From Podochytrium sp. JEL0797 (Eukaryota; Chytridiomycota; Chytridiomycetes; Chytridiales; Chytriomycetaceae): a stretch of 54,554 bases of DNA. Both the position numbers and the translations under genes were made by a program. Below, piece by piece: positions 32,883 to 44,801 of this stretch (the first letter of the stretch is position 1; each line of letters opens with the position of its first letter). The stretch lies in the NCBI GenBank assembly GCA_027596195.1, contig JADGJG010000065.1:1-54554 (forward strand), given 5' to 3'. The notes beneath the pieces are model-generated. The model saw only the letters and a program-made list of their open reading frames with translations, was not told the origin of the DNA and made no database searches.

Positions 32883-34201
32883 ATGACGTCGTTGGATGCT
32901 GCCACTGCCAGACTGAAGGCGTTTCAAACCGAAATTCGCAGTGGATGCATGGTCTGCCAGTCCCACGATCATCTCAAGCGCTGTGGAAGCTGCCAGTGCG
33001 TGTTCTATTGCTCGCCTGAACACCAAGTGCAACACTGGAAGACCCACAAGCTGCAGTGCGCAGAGTTGAAAGAGTCCCGGGCTCGGATTGAGGTGGATGG
33101 GGAGATGGATGAGGTAAAGTGTCGCCAGCTGCTGCAAGAAGGTATTGATTGCATATATTGACTTCGCATCGTTCTTCCACTGACCCTTGTTTAGTTGCTC
33201 GCATTGCAAACAGTATGAGTTCCCCGAAACTTTCGAGAGACGAAATCCTGGCCAAGGCGATCCGTGCGAAGGAGCTGTGCGAAGTGGTGGCGCGTTGGCC
33301 AGGACACGTGAATCTCGGCGCACATACGCGTCTCACTATCATGCAGTCCTTTGTCGACTATGCAGACAAATTCGTCATTGCCAAACTGGGCACATTTCCA
33401 GACGCGTGTCGCGAAACCGTTCAAAAAATGCGCGTTCGTTGGAGAGAGTACAAATTGGTCTTACCTCTGGTCTCTGGTGTGCCCGTTGATGATGTCCAGC
33501 TCGTGGGAATGTTGGCGAAAATCGAAGCCTGGGTTGGGAATCACGCCGAAGCTGTGGTACATTTTCGTGAGTGCATTCCGCTTTGGAAGGACCAGATCGC
33601 TACGGGCAGCAACTCGCCGGACACTATGGTTGCGCTCATGAGATACCAAGGCGACATGTATCATCGCCTTATGATCTCTGCATGGCATGTCTCCCAGTTT
33701 AAACTCATGGATGCGTCGTACCTCTCTGCTTGTGATTCCATCCCTCCAAAGTCCCCTGCCTTGCTCAAGCTCCGTGTGGACTACTTGCGAGGGATGAGTG
33801 GCCGAATCCACGCGATTTTCAATTCTACGGGCACTCGTGATGCCTTTCCCGGGGTCACGGCCGATTTCACCCTAGCGCTGGGCCTCGCGATGCAAGAGGC
33901 CAAGGAGCAAGATGATTTTGTGAGTTGGTCGAAAGCGGCAAAAACTGGATTGGGGTGGGAGATGATGGTGGATCACGACTGCGAGAGGCGTGAAAGTCTG
34001 CTGGCGCATTTGGTTCTGCGTTTGCATCCTTGTTGGAGCAAGAATCGAGTGGAGTGGTGCTCGGATGTTCGAATGGCAAAGCAGATTGTGTCAGCGCCGC
34101 ACCATTTTGATCGCACTTGTGACGAGTTTCTTGGAATCGAGGATGCGTGTGATTCGCCGTGTGAGAAAGAATGGGACTCGTATCGCGCGTGTAGACAATA
34201 A
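32883..34201 (+). CDS. MYND zinc-finger protein
   Basis: Exons 32883-33141 and 33195-34201 encode 421 residues. Residues about 21-58 form a MYND finger: CMVC, CGSC, VFYC, then H..HW..HK..C, with all eight metal ligands present. The rest, about 360 residues, is helical and shows no SET or other catalytic motif. It has many Trp and His residues (GWEMMVDHDCERRESLLAHL). MYND fingers bind proline-rich peptides and often recruit co-repressors or chaperones; the role here is unknown. The start is the first ATG of two in a row and lies nine residues before the conserved helix. Confidence 0.85.
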
Positions 34202-34339
34202 AGGAAAGGTGTAGAGAATAAAGGAGGGCCTTTTGGCAGACCGATCATTTTCTCTCCATCATATTAATATTAGGCTCGAAATTTATTTGGTCCCATTCGC
34301 AACTCATCTGCGAATCGACTCCGCTCCATAAAAGTAGCT

Positions 34340-35005
34340 TCATGCGAAAGCGCCAATGGTTCCATTGACTGCCATGACAGCAGTGGCTGTGAACGCGCCG
34401 AGGAAACACAATGAGCGGTAAGGTTGCAAGCCGTTTGCATATGCAATTGTGTGAGCGACACTGTCGAAATCGTAATTATCTTAGAAATTTGTTAAACGGA
34501 AAGAACAAAAAGGTGAGTACCGGAACGCGGCAAACAACGAAACTGCGACCGTATGCACCATGGTTGATTTCGGCGACAACAAGCTGGACCAAGCAATCAC
34601 GAGTCCGACTGGTATGTTTTCCAGATCATTTAGAGTGATGCGGGCCCAACGCGCTTCGACGGATTTGGCTTCCGACACAATGGGGTTCGGCGTCAAGGTT
34701 TGACGTACGCCATCGGTACCGGGAAACCAGCCGGCAAACATGGTGTCCTTGTTGCCAAAAGAAAATTCAATGAATGGATCCAACAACCAAACAACTAACA
34801 TACCTCTGGAGCGCGGCATCCAGCGGCGAAACGTGCCTTGCCTGTGAGTTTCGAAATGAGTGAAGTGAGCGAAAAGCCTGAATCCGGATGGAAGAACACC
34901 GCTCTCAAGTGTACCTTGAATGTTTCCCCCCATCCACATTTTGAAAAAGAGGACGAGAGTGACAACGGAGGTTGCTTGGTGAGCGGTCGGATCGATGGAA
35001 AACAT
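34340..35005 (-). CDS. MAPEG-family membrane protein, microsomal glutathione S-transferase 1-like (copy 3)
   Basis: Exons 35005-34915, 34841-34804, 34747-34521 and 34460-34340 encode 158 residues. The core EARWARITLNDLENIPVGL is identical to copy 2 over most of its length. The second motif reads VAHTIAYANGLQPYR, with Tyr where the others have Ala. Exon 2 is again 38 nt. It lies 3.3 kb from copy 2, with the F-box/LRR pseudogene and the MYND gene between them, so the duplication was followed by insertion or rearrangement. Confidence 0.88.
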
Positions 35006-35137
35006 GTGGATTTTATGATTGTATTTTTAGAGCGCGATTTTTTCTGATTTCTGGGAGAGGTTTCTTGATTTGGAATTTGAATTGCAAAAAAATTATTTCG
35101 AATAATTTTTAATCTATCTTTAGTTAAATACAGACAT

Positions 35138-36135
35138 TCAAACAATCGCAATGGTGGTGTCTCCGTTCAAATGCTTGACATACTGTCTGCGGATTCCCCA
35201 AATCAAAAAGCCCACTTGGAGAGCAAAATCGACGGCCGAGGAAACCCAAGAAATATCCCCCGACGCGTACAAGAAAGTCTGAATGTCCGTGTTGAAGATT
35301 CCCACTCCGATCGAGGCCCAGTACGAGTTTTGGATGAATGAGTCAATCACGGCGAAGGAAGGGGTGAGACAGATTCCGATGAGAGCAAAGATCATGTTCT
35401 TTTTTTGTTGTTTTGGGTCCTGTTTGCGTGGCGGGTTGATTAATTAAAGTCGCGTGGCACATTTTTGTAGAGAGATGGGGAAAAACGGGAGTTCTTACAA
35501 TGTGAGGATAAACTACTGCCCAAATTGTGGTAACTCCAAAAACCATGTCCATGGCAGTGGTGATAGCTTCAAACCAACGGGAGACGACAATCAACTGCGA
35601 GCGTGATGCAATTTAATGGTCGGGTTTGATTAAAAATGCAAACACACACCTTCTTGGCACTGCCAGCCTGGACGTACCAATCCGAGTTGTGGTCTGGAAA
35701 CAAAGTCTGGAACTTGTCGACATAGGCTTCGAAGGACACGCAGTTCCAGTCGGTGTGGATTGTTGGGTAGATGCGGGATGTTGTGGCGTTGTAGGTGAAA
35801 TCACGGTCACCGCAGATTTGGAAGAGACCGCCGACGTGGAACTGGTCACCACGCCAGTAAGCTGTTGGGTGATTGAAGTGAGTGGTGGGGTCCACATCAA
35901 CACTAACTGCATGGGAGATGTGACACTCACGCATGATGAAGGCCGCCCACTGAGCAGACCACGAGAGACACAGCAGGACAAAGACCACAATGGCTGTACG
36001 AATCATGACCTTGTCATTGGTCAGCGTGTGCTTGTGCTTCGCTGCGCGGATCTCCTCGTCCGTGATTTGGTGCGGCTGCTGCTCCACCGACTGGGCCTTG
36101 GTGTCGGTAAGCTCGATGGCTTGGTGTTCGCTCAT
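35138..36135 (-). CDS. claudin/PMP22-like four-span membrane protein, copy 1
   Basis: Exons 36135-35931, 35861-35650, 35594-35499 and 35419-35138 encode 264 residues. An acidic, Gln-rich cytosolic start (SEHQAIELTDTKAQSVEQQ) is followed by span 1 (TAIVVFVLLCLSWSAQWAAF), a first loop of about 70 residues, span 2 (TAMDMVFGVTTIWAVVY), span 3 (MIFALIGICLTPSFAVI) and span 4 (SAVDFALQVGFLIWGI). The first loop has GLFQIC and a later WNC cysteine, like the G-L-W-x-x-C..C signature of the PMP22/claudin superfamily. That assignment is by topology and signature only. A paralogue with identical exon sizes lies immediately to the right. Confidence 0.7.
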
Positions 36136-36795
36136 TGGGCTGTGAGAGTTGAGTGGAAAAAGTGGCAAAACGGCAGGCTTTTGAGCTTCTCCAGCCCAAT
36201 GTACGTTTTTAATCAAATCATCGCCACCGACGCCACCCGAGAGGAATCCGAGCGGCTTCCCGCATCCGTTTTACATCATCTTCTTCAATGAATGGAGGTA
36301 TTCATCCATGTACACGCGCAAGCAGACTTCTGTGTGTACTTTCAAGGGTTGAAGGAAATTCTATCGACTCGCGATGCGATTATTTTCGCCAACCCAGCAA
36401 GTCGTTTTTTTGGGTGTGAAATAAAATACGCTATCTTATATCAGCGAATTTGATATCAAAGGACTGCCTCCGCCCTGAGACCTCCCCAGTCCTATTTTTT
36501 CCCTTCCTTTTGATGAAAAACAGCGGTGGTGGCTATACCGATGCGCCGAACTGTTCGTCGCTCATTGGATGTGTGAGGCTTTGTGTTGATTGGAAGCTAA
36601 AAAACGTGCGGAAAAGTCGGGGCTTTTGTTTCCTTGACCAATCAATTTCGTCGCCAAAGCTTGCAACCCGCGCTACCTTGGTCGCTGCCAAAGGCATAAT
36701 ACCTACGTCGCTGGAAGAAACGAAACGCTAGAACCTCTCGTTTACGCATTCTTTCTCCTTCTTTTTGATTCTAAATTACTCCTTTATTTAAAACG
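36136..36795. other. 660-base spacer between the two tetraspan copies
   Basis: Holds the promoter of copy 1 (leftward) and the 3' end of copy 2. An open frame at 36450-36731 has no true support and no domain. A region of short GCCACC repeats near 36225 resembles the one upstream of copy 2 near 37923, so the promoter was duplicated as well. Confidence 0.45.
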
Positions 36796-37845
36796 TCAAA
36801 TAATGGCGATGGTGGTGTCTCCATTCAAGTGCTTGACATACTGTCTGCGAATTCCCCAGATCAAAAATCCAAGTTGGAGAGCAAAATCGACGGCCGAAGC
36901 GATCCATGAAATGTCACCAGACGCGTATAGGAAAGTTTGGATATCCGTGTTGTAGATTCCCACGCCGATCGAGGCCCAGTACGAGTTTTGGATGAATGAG
37001 TCAATCACGGCGAAGGATGGGGTGAGACAGATTCCGATGATTGCAAAGATCATGTTGGTTCTTTGTTTTTTTGGGTCCTGTTTGCGTGGCGGGTTGATTA
37101 AGTAATATCGCGTGGCACGTGCAAGTGAGACTCGGCCAAAACAGGAAGGAAAGCACCAACCATGTGAGGGTATACAACAGCCCAAATAGTGGTGACTCCA
37201 AAAACCATGTCCATGGCAGTGGTGATAGCCTCGAACCAGCGGGAGACGACAATCAACTGCGTGCGTGATCCAATTTAATATCCCATTCGATGAGAAATCC
37301 GCATTGATTAAAAAAGCAAACACACACCTTCTTGGCGCTGCCGGCCTGGACGTACCAGTCTGAGTTGTGGTCTGGAAACAAGGTCTGGAACTTGTCGACA
37401 TATTCTTCGAAGGACTTGCAGTTCCATTCCGTTTTGATTGTCGGATAGATCCTCGACGTAGTGGCGTTGTACGTGAAGTCGCGGTTGCCGCAGATCTGGA
37501 AGAGACCCCCGATGTGGTATTGGTCGCCACGCCAATAAGCTGGGTGTGTGGGTGTGTGTGAAGGATTGAGTGGTGGGATTGAGTGGCGTCATCCACTGCA
37601 CGGGAGAACGGCTCTCGAACGCCACAGATATGGCACTCACGCATGATGAAGGCCGCCCACTGGGAAGACCACGAGAGACACAGCAACACAAAGACCACGA
37701 TGGCTGTACGAATCATGACCTTGTCATTGGTAAGCGTGTGCTTGTGCGTCTCTGCGCGGATCTCCTCGTCCGTGATTTCGTGCGGCTGCTGCTCAACGGA
37801 CTGAGCCTTGGTATCGGTGAGCTCAATGGTCTGGTGTTCGCTCAT
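36796..37845 (-). CDS. claudin/PMP22-like four-span membrane protein, copy 2
   Basis: Exons 37845-37641, 37539-37328, 37256-37161 and 37077-36796 encode 264 residues. All four exon lengths equal those of copy 1, while the introns differ in sequence and length. The GLFQIC..C loop, the spans and the C-terminus (KHLNGDTTIAII) are kept. The exon-3 donor is GTTGGT, weaker than the GTAAGA of copy 1. A long frame running on upstream of 37845 is the 5' leader, not coding. The pair may form cell-cell or plasma-membrane complexes, but this is speculative. Confidence 0.7.
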   Translation of the reverse strand: MSEHQTIELTDTKAQSVEQQPHEITDEEIRAETHKHTLTNDKVMIRTAIVVFVLLCLSWSSQWAAFIMRECHICGVREPFSRAVDDATQSHHSILHTHPHTQLIGVATNTTSGVSSRSAATATSRTTPLRRGSIRQSKRNGTASPSKNMSTSSRPCFQTTTQTGTSRPAAPRRCVFAFLINADFSSNGILNWITHAVDCRLPLVRGYHHCHGHGFWSHHYLGCCIPSHGWCFPSCFGRVSLARATRYYLINPPRKQDPKKQRTNMIFAIIGICLTPSFAVIDSFIQNSYWASIGVGIYNTDIQTFLYASGDISWIASAVDFALQLGFLIWGIRRQYVKHLNGDTTIAII

Positions 37846-38252
37846 TATTGGGCGTGGCGTTGAGGGCTTATTTTTCGTGGGCTTGAACTCATCGGCAAGA
37901 AAAATTTTGATCCACTTTGGATCGCCACCCACCAAAACGACGCCACCAACATTCGGCTTTCTTTCACTTCTCAAATAAGGTGGTTTGGTGTCTGGATGTG
38001 TGGAGCTCGGAGGGCATGGTTTGAAGACGGTTGCGCCTTTTGAGCGGCAGATTCGGCGGCAATACGGCCTCCCCACTTCCGTCGAATCTATTACGTAAAT
38101 GAAACAATTAATGTATGCCATTATGCGTTTTCTCGATCCTATTAAATATGACAAAAGATGAAACGCTATGTTCGTAACTATTATTTATTTCACCGATTGC
38201 GAAGAAAAAATTGCGCGGCCACCTGCAGTCCCAAAATCTTGCACGAAAACAG
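37846..38252. other. bidirectional promoter region
   Basis: About 400 bases between the leftward tetraspan copy 2 and the rightward BTB gene. Contains GCCACC repeats near 37923-37950. No gene is supported. Confidence 0.4.
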
Positions 38253-40364
38253 ATGCAGGGTCAAGACCTCGACGACTTCATTTATGCTCACCCTCAGGGC
38301 ATTTCACCGCCAGCTTCAGAAGTTGAATCCATTAAGCCGCCACCGACACCTTCCATCGATCGGCGCTCCATCTCTGGAATTTCCATGGCCAAGGCACCTT
38401 CGTTGTCGAGCATTTTTGGAGGCAGGGGACGCACCAAGGTTTCGATTGGAGATGCGGTGCCTGTCAAAGAGCCGCTCAAGTTAAACAGACCGTTCAACAG
38501 CATGTGAGTGTGGGACTGTACATTTTGAAATGGATAGAGGCCAATTTCTTTTTTCTAGGTCAATCGTCAACAGCAGACCTGTCAGCCTCGTTTCCGACAA
38601 TGATGTTGTTTCGCTCGACAAAAAACACACGGTAGTGTTTTCATCCGTCACTTCCGCTGACCGCATGCGCAATGTTTGCCAGGGATTGTACCAAAATGGT
38701 TTGTTTCACCTTTATGTAACTTTTACGAAATGAGCGGAAAAATTGAAAGAGAATTTTTTTAGGCTTCGTCAATTCGCTCTATTCGGATATCGTTGTTCAG
38801 TTTTTGGGCGAATCGTACAACCTACACCGTCTTGCCCTTATCAACAACAAGTACTTCAATGCAAGAATGCATGAGACTGAAGGAAGCACTCTTGTGAATG
38901 GGAAACTCAGGCTTTCGATTTATTCCGACGACCCCAACATGAATCACGCTGCTTTCCAAGTCCTTCTAGCTAGAATTTATGGGTTCTTTGACGATAGAGT
39001 CACGACTGAGAATTTCAAGTCACTTCTGGCTACCGGATTCTTTTTCCAAGATTCCGACATGTGCGACATGTGCGCCGACTTCATGTAAGTTGATTGAAAT
39101 ATAACACTCTTTGTTCTTATTCCTTTTCCACAACAGCCAAGTCATTGAGTTTACTCCCACCAACGCTCTCGAGCTCATCACGTATGGCAGCACGTTTAAG
39201 TACGGCGAAACGTCGACTCTCCTTCTTCGTCACGCCCTCATCTACCTCTGTCGCGACGGTGCCGTCGACAGAGAACTTGCCGAACACACCTTCCCCCAGC
39301 TCGACTTCAAGTGGCTCGCTCGCATCGTTCAAAGTGACACCTTCTTTGTCCCCAACGAGTTCAACCGCTTCGAGTTCATCGCGTTCGTGCTGCAGAAAAA
39401 GTTTAGCAACGAAAAGTTTTCGAGCATGAAGGTTGCCGTTCAGAACATGACGTCCCATGTGAGACAGTTGGGGAGGTTGCCCGAGGCCATGGCGATTATG
39501 AGCCCTGTAACTTTGACTTCCGAATCCAGCGTCACTTCAAGAAGCTCGACGTTTGAACTCGCGCAGCAGATTGCCAACAAGGATGTGTCCCAGGAATACA
39601 TTGACGCGGCCATCAACCTCCTCTCCAAGGGACTCGTCTATGCCCACATTCCGCTCGACATTTACAACCAGATCCGCAGCTTGAACCTCATCCCTACGTT
39701 CATTCTCGACCGTCACTTCCGCATCCACCATGACATTATCCGTTTGGTCGAGACGACGCCCAAGACCAGCCAAGAACTTGGTATCAAGTATCACTACGAC
39801 AAGGACACGTACCACACGGACAGTTTCTTTGAAAACATCATGTCGCCCGTGTATTCGCATGATCAGCTTGAGATTCCTCCGTTCCGTTTCGCGATCGAGT
39901 TTGGCGGGTCTAAAGCGGTCGATTTCGCTAATGTGCCTATGCAGACGGGTGCATTTGTGAACCCGCTTTCGAGGGTCTTGAAGGGTCCTGTCGGAGAGAA
40001 CATGGTTTCAAAAGGGTTTGCCTATGCGGGCAGCTTGTGGAGTGTCAAAATTGAGAAGGTTGTGACGCAAGGTGTGCATGCGTTTGAGGTTTCCCTTGTG
40101 AGAAGGTCCGGGAGCAAGGAGACGACTGCGTGTGTGGATTTGAGACCGGAGGCCAAGTTCTGGTGTCGCATTGTGGCGTATGCAAGTGTCGATAGTCGTG
40201 TCACGGAGGCGTACACGTTTGAAAGCACTGGGGTCAGTGGGTTGAATCAAGCGGCGAGGATTGGGGACGTGAATTCCATGATGTATAAGGAGTTGTATGT
40301 GGCGAATGGGGTGGAGCCGGCGGCGTGCGCGGTGCGGTTTGCCGTGGTGTTGGGCGCTCTTTGA
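38253..40364 (+). CDS. BTB/POZ-BACK domain protein
   Basis: Exons 38253-38503, 38559-38698, 38763-39084 and 39137-40364 encode 646 residues. The first 90 residues are a Ser/Pro-rich disordered leader. The BTB fold spans about residues 130-240 (LYSDIVVQFLGESYNLHRLAL, INNKYFNARM, then LARIYGFFDDRVTTENFKSLLATGFFF). A BACK-like helical part follows (NALELITYGSTFKYGE, LLRHALIYLCRDGAVDRELAEHTFPQL, WLARIVQSD). The C-terminal 250 residues look like a beta-rich domain (RFAIEFGGSKAVDF; WCRIVAYASVDSR). Such proteins often act as Cullin-3 substrate adaptors, but many fungal members are uncharacterised. The start is the first ATG in frame. Confidence 0.85.
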
Positions 40365-40821
40365 TGCTAGCTCTTAATTTTTGCCTATTGTATTTTATTT
40401 GATGTTTTACATGCTCATACATAATTATTATTCTTAAGAAAAATGGAAAAAAGTTTTATGTTGACGGCTGCGGGGTTGGGAAAGGCGGTGGTTTCATATT
40501 TTAAAAAATTGGGGAAAAAGCGCAACCCATTCGCATTTTAGTTAGGTTCAATTGGCATGCGGAGAAGATTTTCAGCACCCTTAATTTTTCTTTAACTCCT
40601 TATTTTCTCTCCGAAGAATATTTTTCTATGCGCCTGGCCGGGCCGGCGGGAAAAGAAATGGAGGACTTAATTGCACCCAGAAGCCCAATTCTGATGATTC
40701 GCGAAGCTTTTATACATGTGCCCGGTATTCTTGCATCCTTCTGGAAGGGACAATGGCATCGATTTTTTTCCAACCTCGACGCCCTTCCAACAATCAAGTC
40801 CCAAACGCGTCTTCTTGAGAA
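40365..40821. other. intergenic, nothing recognised
   Basis: AT-rich 3' flank of the BTB gene and promoter of the CCDC81-like gene. There is a GC island near 40630 (CCTGGCCGGGCCGGCGGG) but no coding signal. Confidence 0.4.
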
Positions 40822-43077
40822 ATGAGCAAGCTGGGAGCCTCAGATCTACTGACGTATGTCTGCGAGAACATCCCCAAAACGAAGCGGTTCTCCACGTTAA
40901 CACAGTCAGGTAAATCGCGTAAATCAAATTTGTGGAAATCGAAGCCAGGCTTCACTTACGAACTTCATATGCAGAGCTTGCAGTTCTATGGAGAGATACG
41001 ACGGCTTATATTTGTCAGCAAGTGACCAACAAGAAGGTACGTAAGCCGAGATTCCTAGATGGAGACGTAATAATTGAGTTTTTGCGTTGTCTCCCAAAGT
41101 CCATCAACTTTCACGGAGTCGGTTCCTTTTACATGAAGAAAGTAAAATCCGTGACTGTGACTGGAGAAACTTCGGATACGTCTGTTCCCTGCTTTGTTCC
41201 TGCGAAGTCATGGGAAAAAGTGCCTGGATACAAAGTTTCGAGTTCCACCATCACGGGTGATTTATTGTTTGAGCCCATCGAATAATGCTTTTATTTATGA
41301 TATATTTACTTCAGGGAGCAACAGTGCGGAAAAGTTGAATTTCGCTGCTGTGGCGACCATGAGCGGATTCAGTCGAGACCACGTGGAGCCAGGATTACGA
41401 GACATTGTGCACGCGTTGGTTTTGGTCTTGAAGCGAGGATCGCACGTTTCACTCTTGTTTGCAGATATGGGGAGACTTATTTTTCATCAACGCGAAGTCA
41501 GATTCTGGTGCGTATCGTTGTATTTCGCGATGAAAAGAGGCTGACTCTTGAGTAAAACAACAGCTTCCAGGCAGATTTTCTCGACATGATTGCAACGGGA
41601 GTCTATCGCGCGCCAGAGTATTTATAATTTCGATTTTGATTGCGTTCGCCGATTCAAACAACACCCAACAGGATCAAAATGAAACCAGACCTCAAAAAAC
41701 CTGCCGCCGAGATTTCTTCCTGCTCAACCCCCGACCCTGAAAGCAACCATGAAATCCCTGAAGAAATCAAAGAGTCACACCCTCAATCGAATCACCACCA
41801 CCACCACCACCACAATCATGCCGAATCGTCATCGAATCCTCACGAAAATCCCAAAAACGAATCCACTCCTCCTGCACTTGCTCCAGAAAAACCAAAGGAC
41901 CCAAAGCAAGAAGAGCAAGAGGAAATCGAACGCCTAGCGATTCTCCTCATGACGCGCGGGGACACCCACACCCACCCGCACGCAGGCAATCGACTCTGGA
42001 GTGACGCCAAGTGTCCCATTTGTCGGCAAAAGAACCAGGTGGTGGTGGAAGTCAAGGATCAAATTGTCGAGAGGGAGAAGACGCAAGACAAAATGTTGCT
42101 GATGTTGAGTTTGGAGGTGGATCGCGAGTTTTTGAAAAAAACGAGGGAGGTGGAAGAGAAGAAGGTGAAGGCGGCTATGGGGACGGCTATGTACAATTAT
42201 AAAGAGTCGGCGGAGAAGGTGCGTTGATTTTTTGGGGGGATTTTTGCGGGGACATAACAATTCGTAATAGGAGTTCAAGAGAAGGGTCGAGAAGAGGAAT
42301 CTCCCGCTTGGAAATATGTTTGAAAACAGAGATCCGGGACCCGATCGTGTTCTCCAAGCAAAAGAGCTGCGCGCGGGCCTTCACGATCAGGTTTGGCAAT
42401 CACTGGGATAATTCGCGTTTACCGGTTGCTAATAACAAACTGAAAAGATGACGATTAAGCGAACCAGAAAGACCCGCGAAAAGGTGGCCAAGGATGTCGA
42501 AGACCGCGAACTCAACGACCGTCTCTTGAAAGAGTAAACTCGATCAAACGTCCTCATTCACCCTCCCTGGCTAACATATTTCCATTTTCAGATTCAAAAC
42601 GGCTGAAGTCCAGAACCACTTTGACAAAATGCGTCGTCGTCAGCAACAACAAACGGCTCTCACGGAGCAAATGGCTACCCAAGAACTTGCGCGTCAGCGT
42701 GAGCTGATTCTAGAGCCCATGACAGAAAACTCGTATGCACGCAGCGAAACACTCATGTTCCTTTACCAAAAGGAGAAGGCAAAGCAATTGTATCAAGAAC
42801 AACTCGCAATTCTGAAACAGAGGAGAGATTATGAGGTTCAAGTCGCGGATATGGAAAAGAATCATTCGCTTGAGAGGCTTTCGTTGTCGAGAAAGGAGTT
42901 GAGTGCTTCATTTTAGGGTAGAAGTCATCTGAGAGTTTGTTTTCCACTGTGTATAGGCTTCAGAAAGATATTCAGACGATCAAATCGTCCAACTTTAACA
43001 CTCGCAAGAATCTTGAAAACACGTGGTCGATTCAGAAAGTCCAACGCGATCAAGCTCAAGCCGCTTTGGGATATTGA
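40822..43077 (+). CDS. CCDC81: CCDC81-like protein: N-terminal HU-type domains, C-terminal coiled coil
   Basis: Ten exons (40822-40909, 40975-41036, 41100-41256, 41315-41507, 41564-41617, 41672-42218, 42271-42390, 42448-42533, 42592-42882, 42957-43077) join in frame to about 572 residues. The N-terminal 200 residues match CCDC81: LAVLWRDTTAYICQQVTNKK, FHGVGSFYM, RGSHVSLLFADMGRLIFHQ and RFCFQADFLDMI. A His-rich loop and a CPIC pair follow, then long coiled coils ending LENTWSIQKVQRDQ, similar to the LQEDW end of CCDC81. The joint 41617/41672 is what unites the two halves; without it they read as two genes. The donor at 42883 (GTTGTC) is weak and the last joint is uncertain. Animal CCDC81 is a centrosomal/ciliary protein; a basal-body role is inferred. 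Confidence 0.75.
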
Positions 43078-43224
43078 AGACTGCTGCGTCGAAAGACTCG
43101 ATATTTGCGTCTTTTCTTTTTCTTTGTTCTTTATAAATTGTGGCGAGAGGATGCTGTGTCAACGATTTGTGAACAGTTCCGTGCACCGAGAGCGCGAAAA
43201 TTAAAAAAAATTTCATCAATCTCG

Positions 43225-44699
43225 ATGGGCAAGACAGTTGCGATCATTGGAGCCGGTCCTGCCGGCATTGTCGCAGCGATCGCACTCAAGAGACAAGGAT
43301 TCGAGGTACAACCTTTTTATGAACTCGGAATCGATCGCACCACTGCGGGAAAGGAATTGTTGCAAATTGACCCCAAACCAATTTAATCTCCACAGCCAAC
43401 TTTGTACGACAAGTTGGACCCCAGCAAGGAGATTGAAGAAGCAGCCAAAGCGGGAAACACCCCTGCGATCGAATTCGGTGACGTCGGCGGCAGCATCTCG
43501 CTCTATTCAAACGGGTTGAAAGCTTTGGAAAACGTGGGATTGCTGGACACTGTTGAACAGTTGCGAATGAATAATGTTGGGGCCAAGGAAATGGTGTTTA
43601 TGCTGATGGACGGAACGGTGAGTGAAGATTTTGATTGATACGCGAGTCACGCGCACAAGCCAAATGGCAATTTAATTGTTTTTGTCGTTGGCAACAGGAT
43701 CGCATCGTTCGAAACAACTGGAAAACGGGTGAACTCGAACCTCTACACGTCTTCCGTTCCGCCTTCCATGGCCTCCTCCTCCGATCTGCGAGCGCCATGG
43801 GAATCAGAATCTTTGCCAAGAAGCAGATTCAAGACCTGCAGCAAACGTCTGATGCGGTGAAAGTCACGTTTCAAGATGGAACCGTCGTGAAGGCGGATTT
43901 TGTCGTGGGTGCCGATGGAATTCACAGCACAACGCGGCGTTTGGTGTTTCCGGACGCACTCAAGCCTGTTTTCTACGGTGCTGGGCATATCGGCGTGTTG
44001 GAATCGGGTGTTCAAGCTGACGGAGTTCTGGCTGAATATGATGATGCGATGGGGCTGTATATGGATCCTGTTAACGGGCGGACCGTGTACGCTTCGAGAT
44101 GTGGGCACAATAAGGGATCCTTCTCGGTGGTAGAGATGGACCGCACCAAAGCGTTGGACAAGGCCGACGATTGGCGTCCTTGTTCGGACTTGCCGACCGA
44201 GTCTGCGCGTCTTGCGGACCTTACTCGGGAGTGGGGAGTTTCCGAGAACGTGGCAACGTGCATCAAATACGCCAAACGCATCACGCCGTTGAATTTCTAC
44301 GACGTGCCTGATTTGGAGACGTTTTCGAGTGGAAGGGTCGTGTTGATTGGGGACGCGGCACATGGAACTGTGCCGTTTTACGGACAGGGATTGAATCAGG
44401 CGATGGAAGATGCGGGTGCTTTGGGGGACTTGTTTGGCCACTTTGGGGAGGACGGGTATCAGCAAGTGTTTGAGTTGTTTGACCGCATTCGGATCCCGCG
44501 GGTTCGCACGTGTTCGGCGGTGTCGAGGCAGACGGCTGAAAGAATGAACGCGTCGAGTGAAACCGCTATGCGTGTGGGCAGGTTTTTCATGCGACTCAAG
44601 TTTGGAATTACCAACTTGTTTTCGCTCAACGATGGGATTTACTTTCACGATTATCGCGAGGATGTGAAGAAGGCTGTTCCTGATATTCAGTTGAAATGA
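43225..44699 (+). CDS. FAD-dependent monooxygenase (PHBH-like class A flavoprotein)
   Basis: Exons 43225-43305, 43396-43617 and 43698-44699 encode 434 residues. The FAD dinucleotide fold opens the protein (VAIIGAGPAGIVAAIALKRQG). The second motif is VVGADGIHSTTRR, and the third is VVLIGDAAHGTVPFYGQGLNQAMEDA. No membrane span or signal peptide is seen. Class A flavin monooxygenases hydroxylate aromatic or polyketide-like substrates with NAD(P)H; the substrate cannot be read here. No partner biosynthetic genes surround it, so it is probably not part of a metabolite cluster. The start is 50-odd bases after a stretch of A, with a short 5' leader. Confidence 0.9.
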
Positions 44700-44801
44700 T
44701 TGGTGAAAGTAATAAAATAAATTCGATGACGATCAAACGAACGAAAATTTATGGACTTTTCAAGACATTTTCTCGGTGGTTTCCTCCCCTCTTGCGGCCG
44801 A

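Noticed and set aside
36450..36731. 93-codon plus-strand frame in the tetraspan spacer
   Set aside because: No homology or splice support; consistent with chance in intergenic DNA.
36796..38154. 452-codon frame through tetraspan copy 2
   Set aside because: It reads through three introns and the 5' leader. The spliced 264-residue product matches copy 1 exon by exon.
43743..44648. 301-codon open frame on the minus strand
   Set aside because: It lies fully opposite the third exon of the FAD monooxygenase, is rich in His/Arg/Pro typical of shadow frames, and has no domain.
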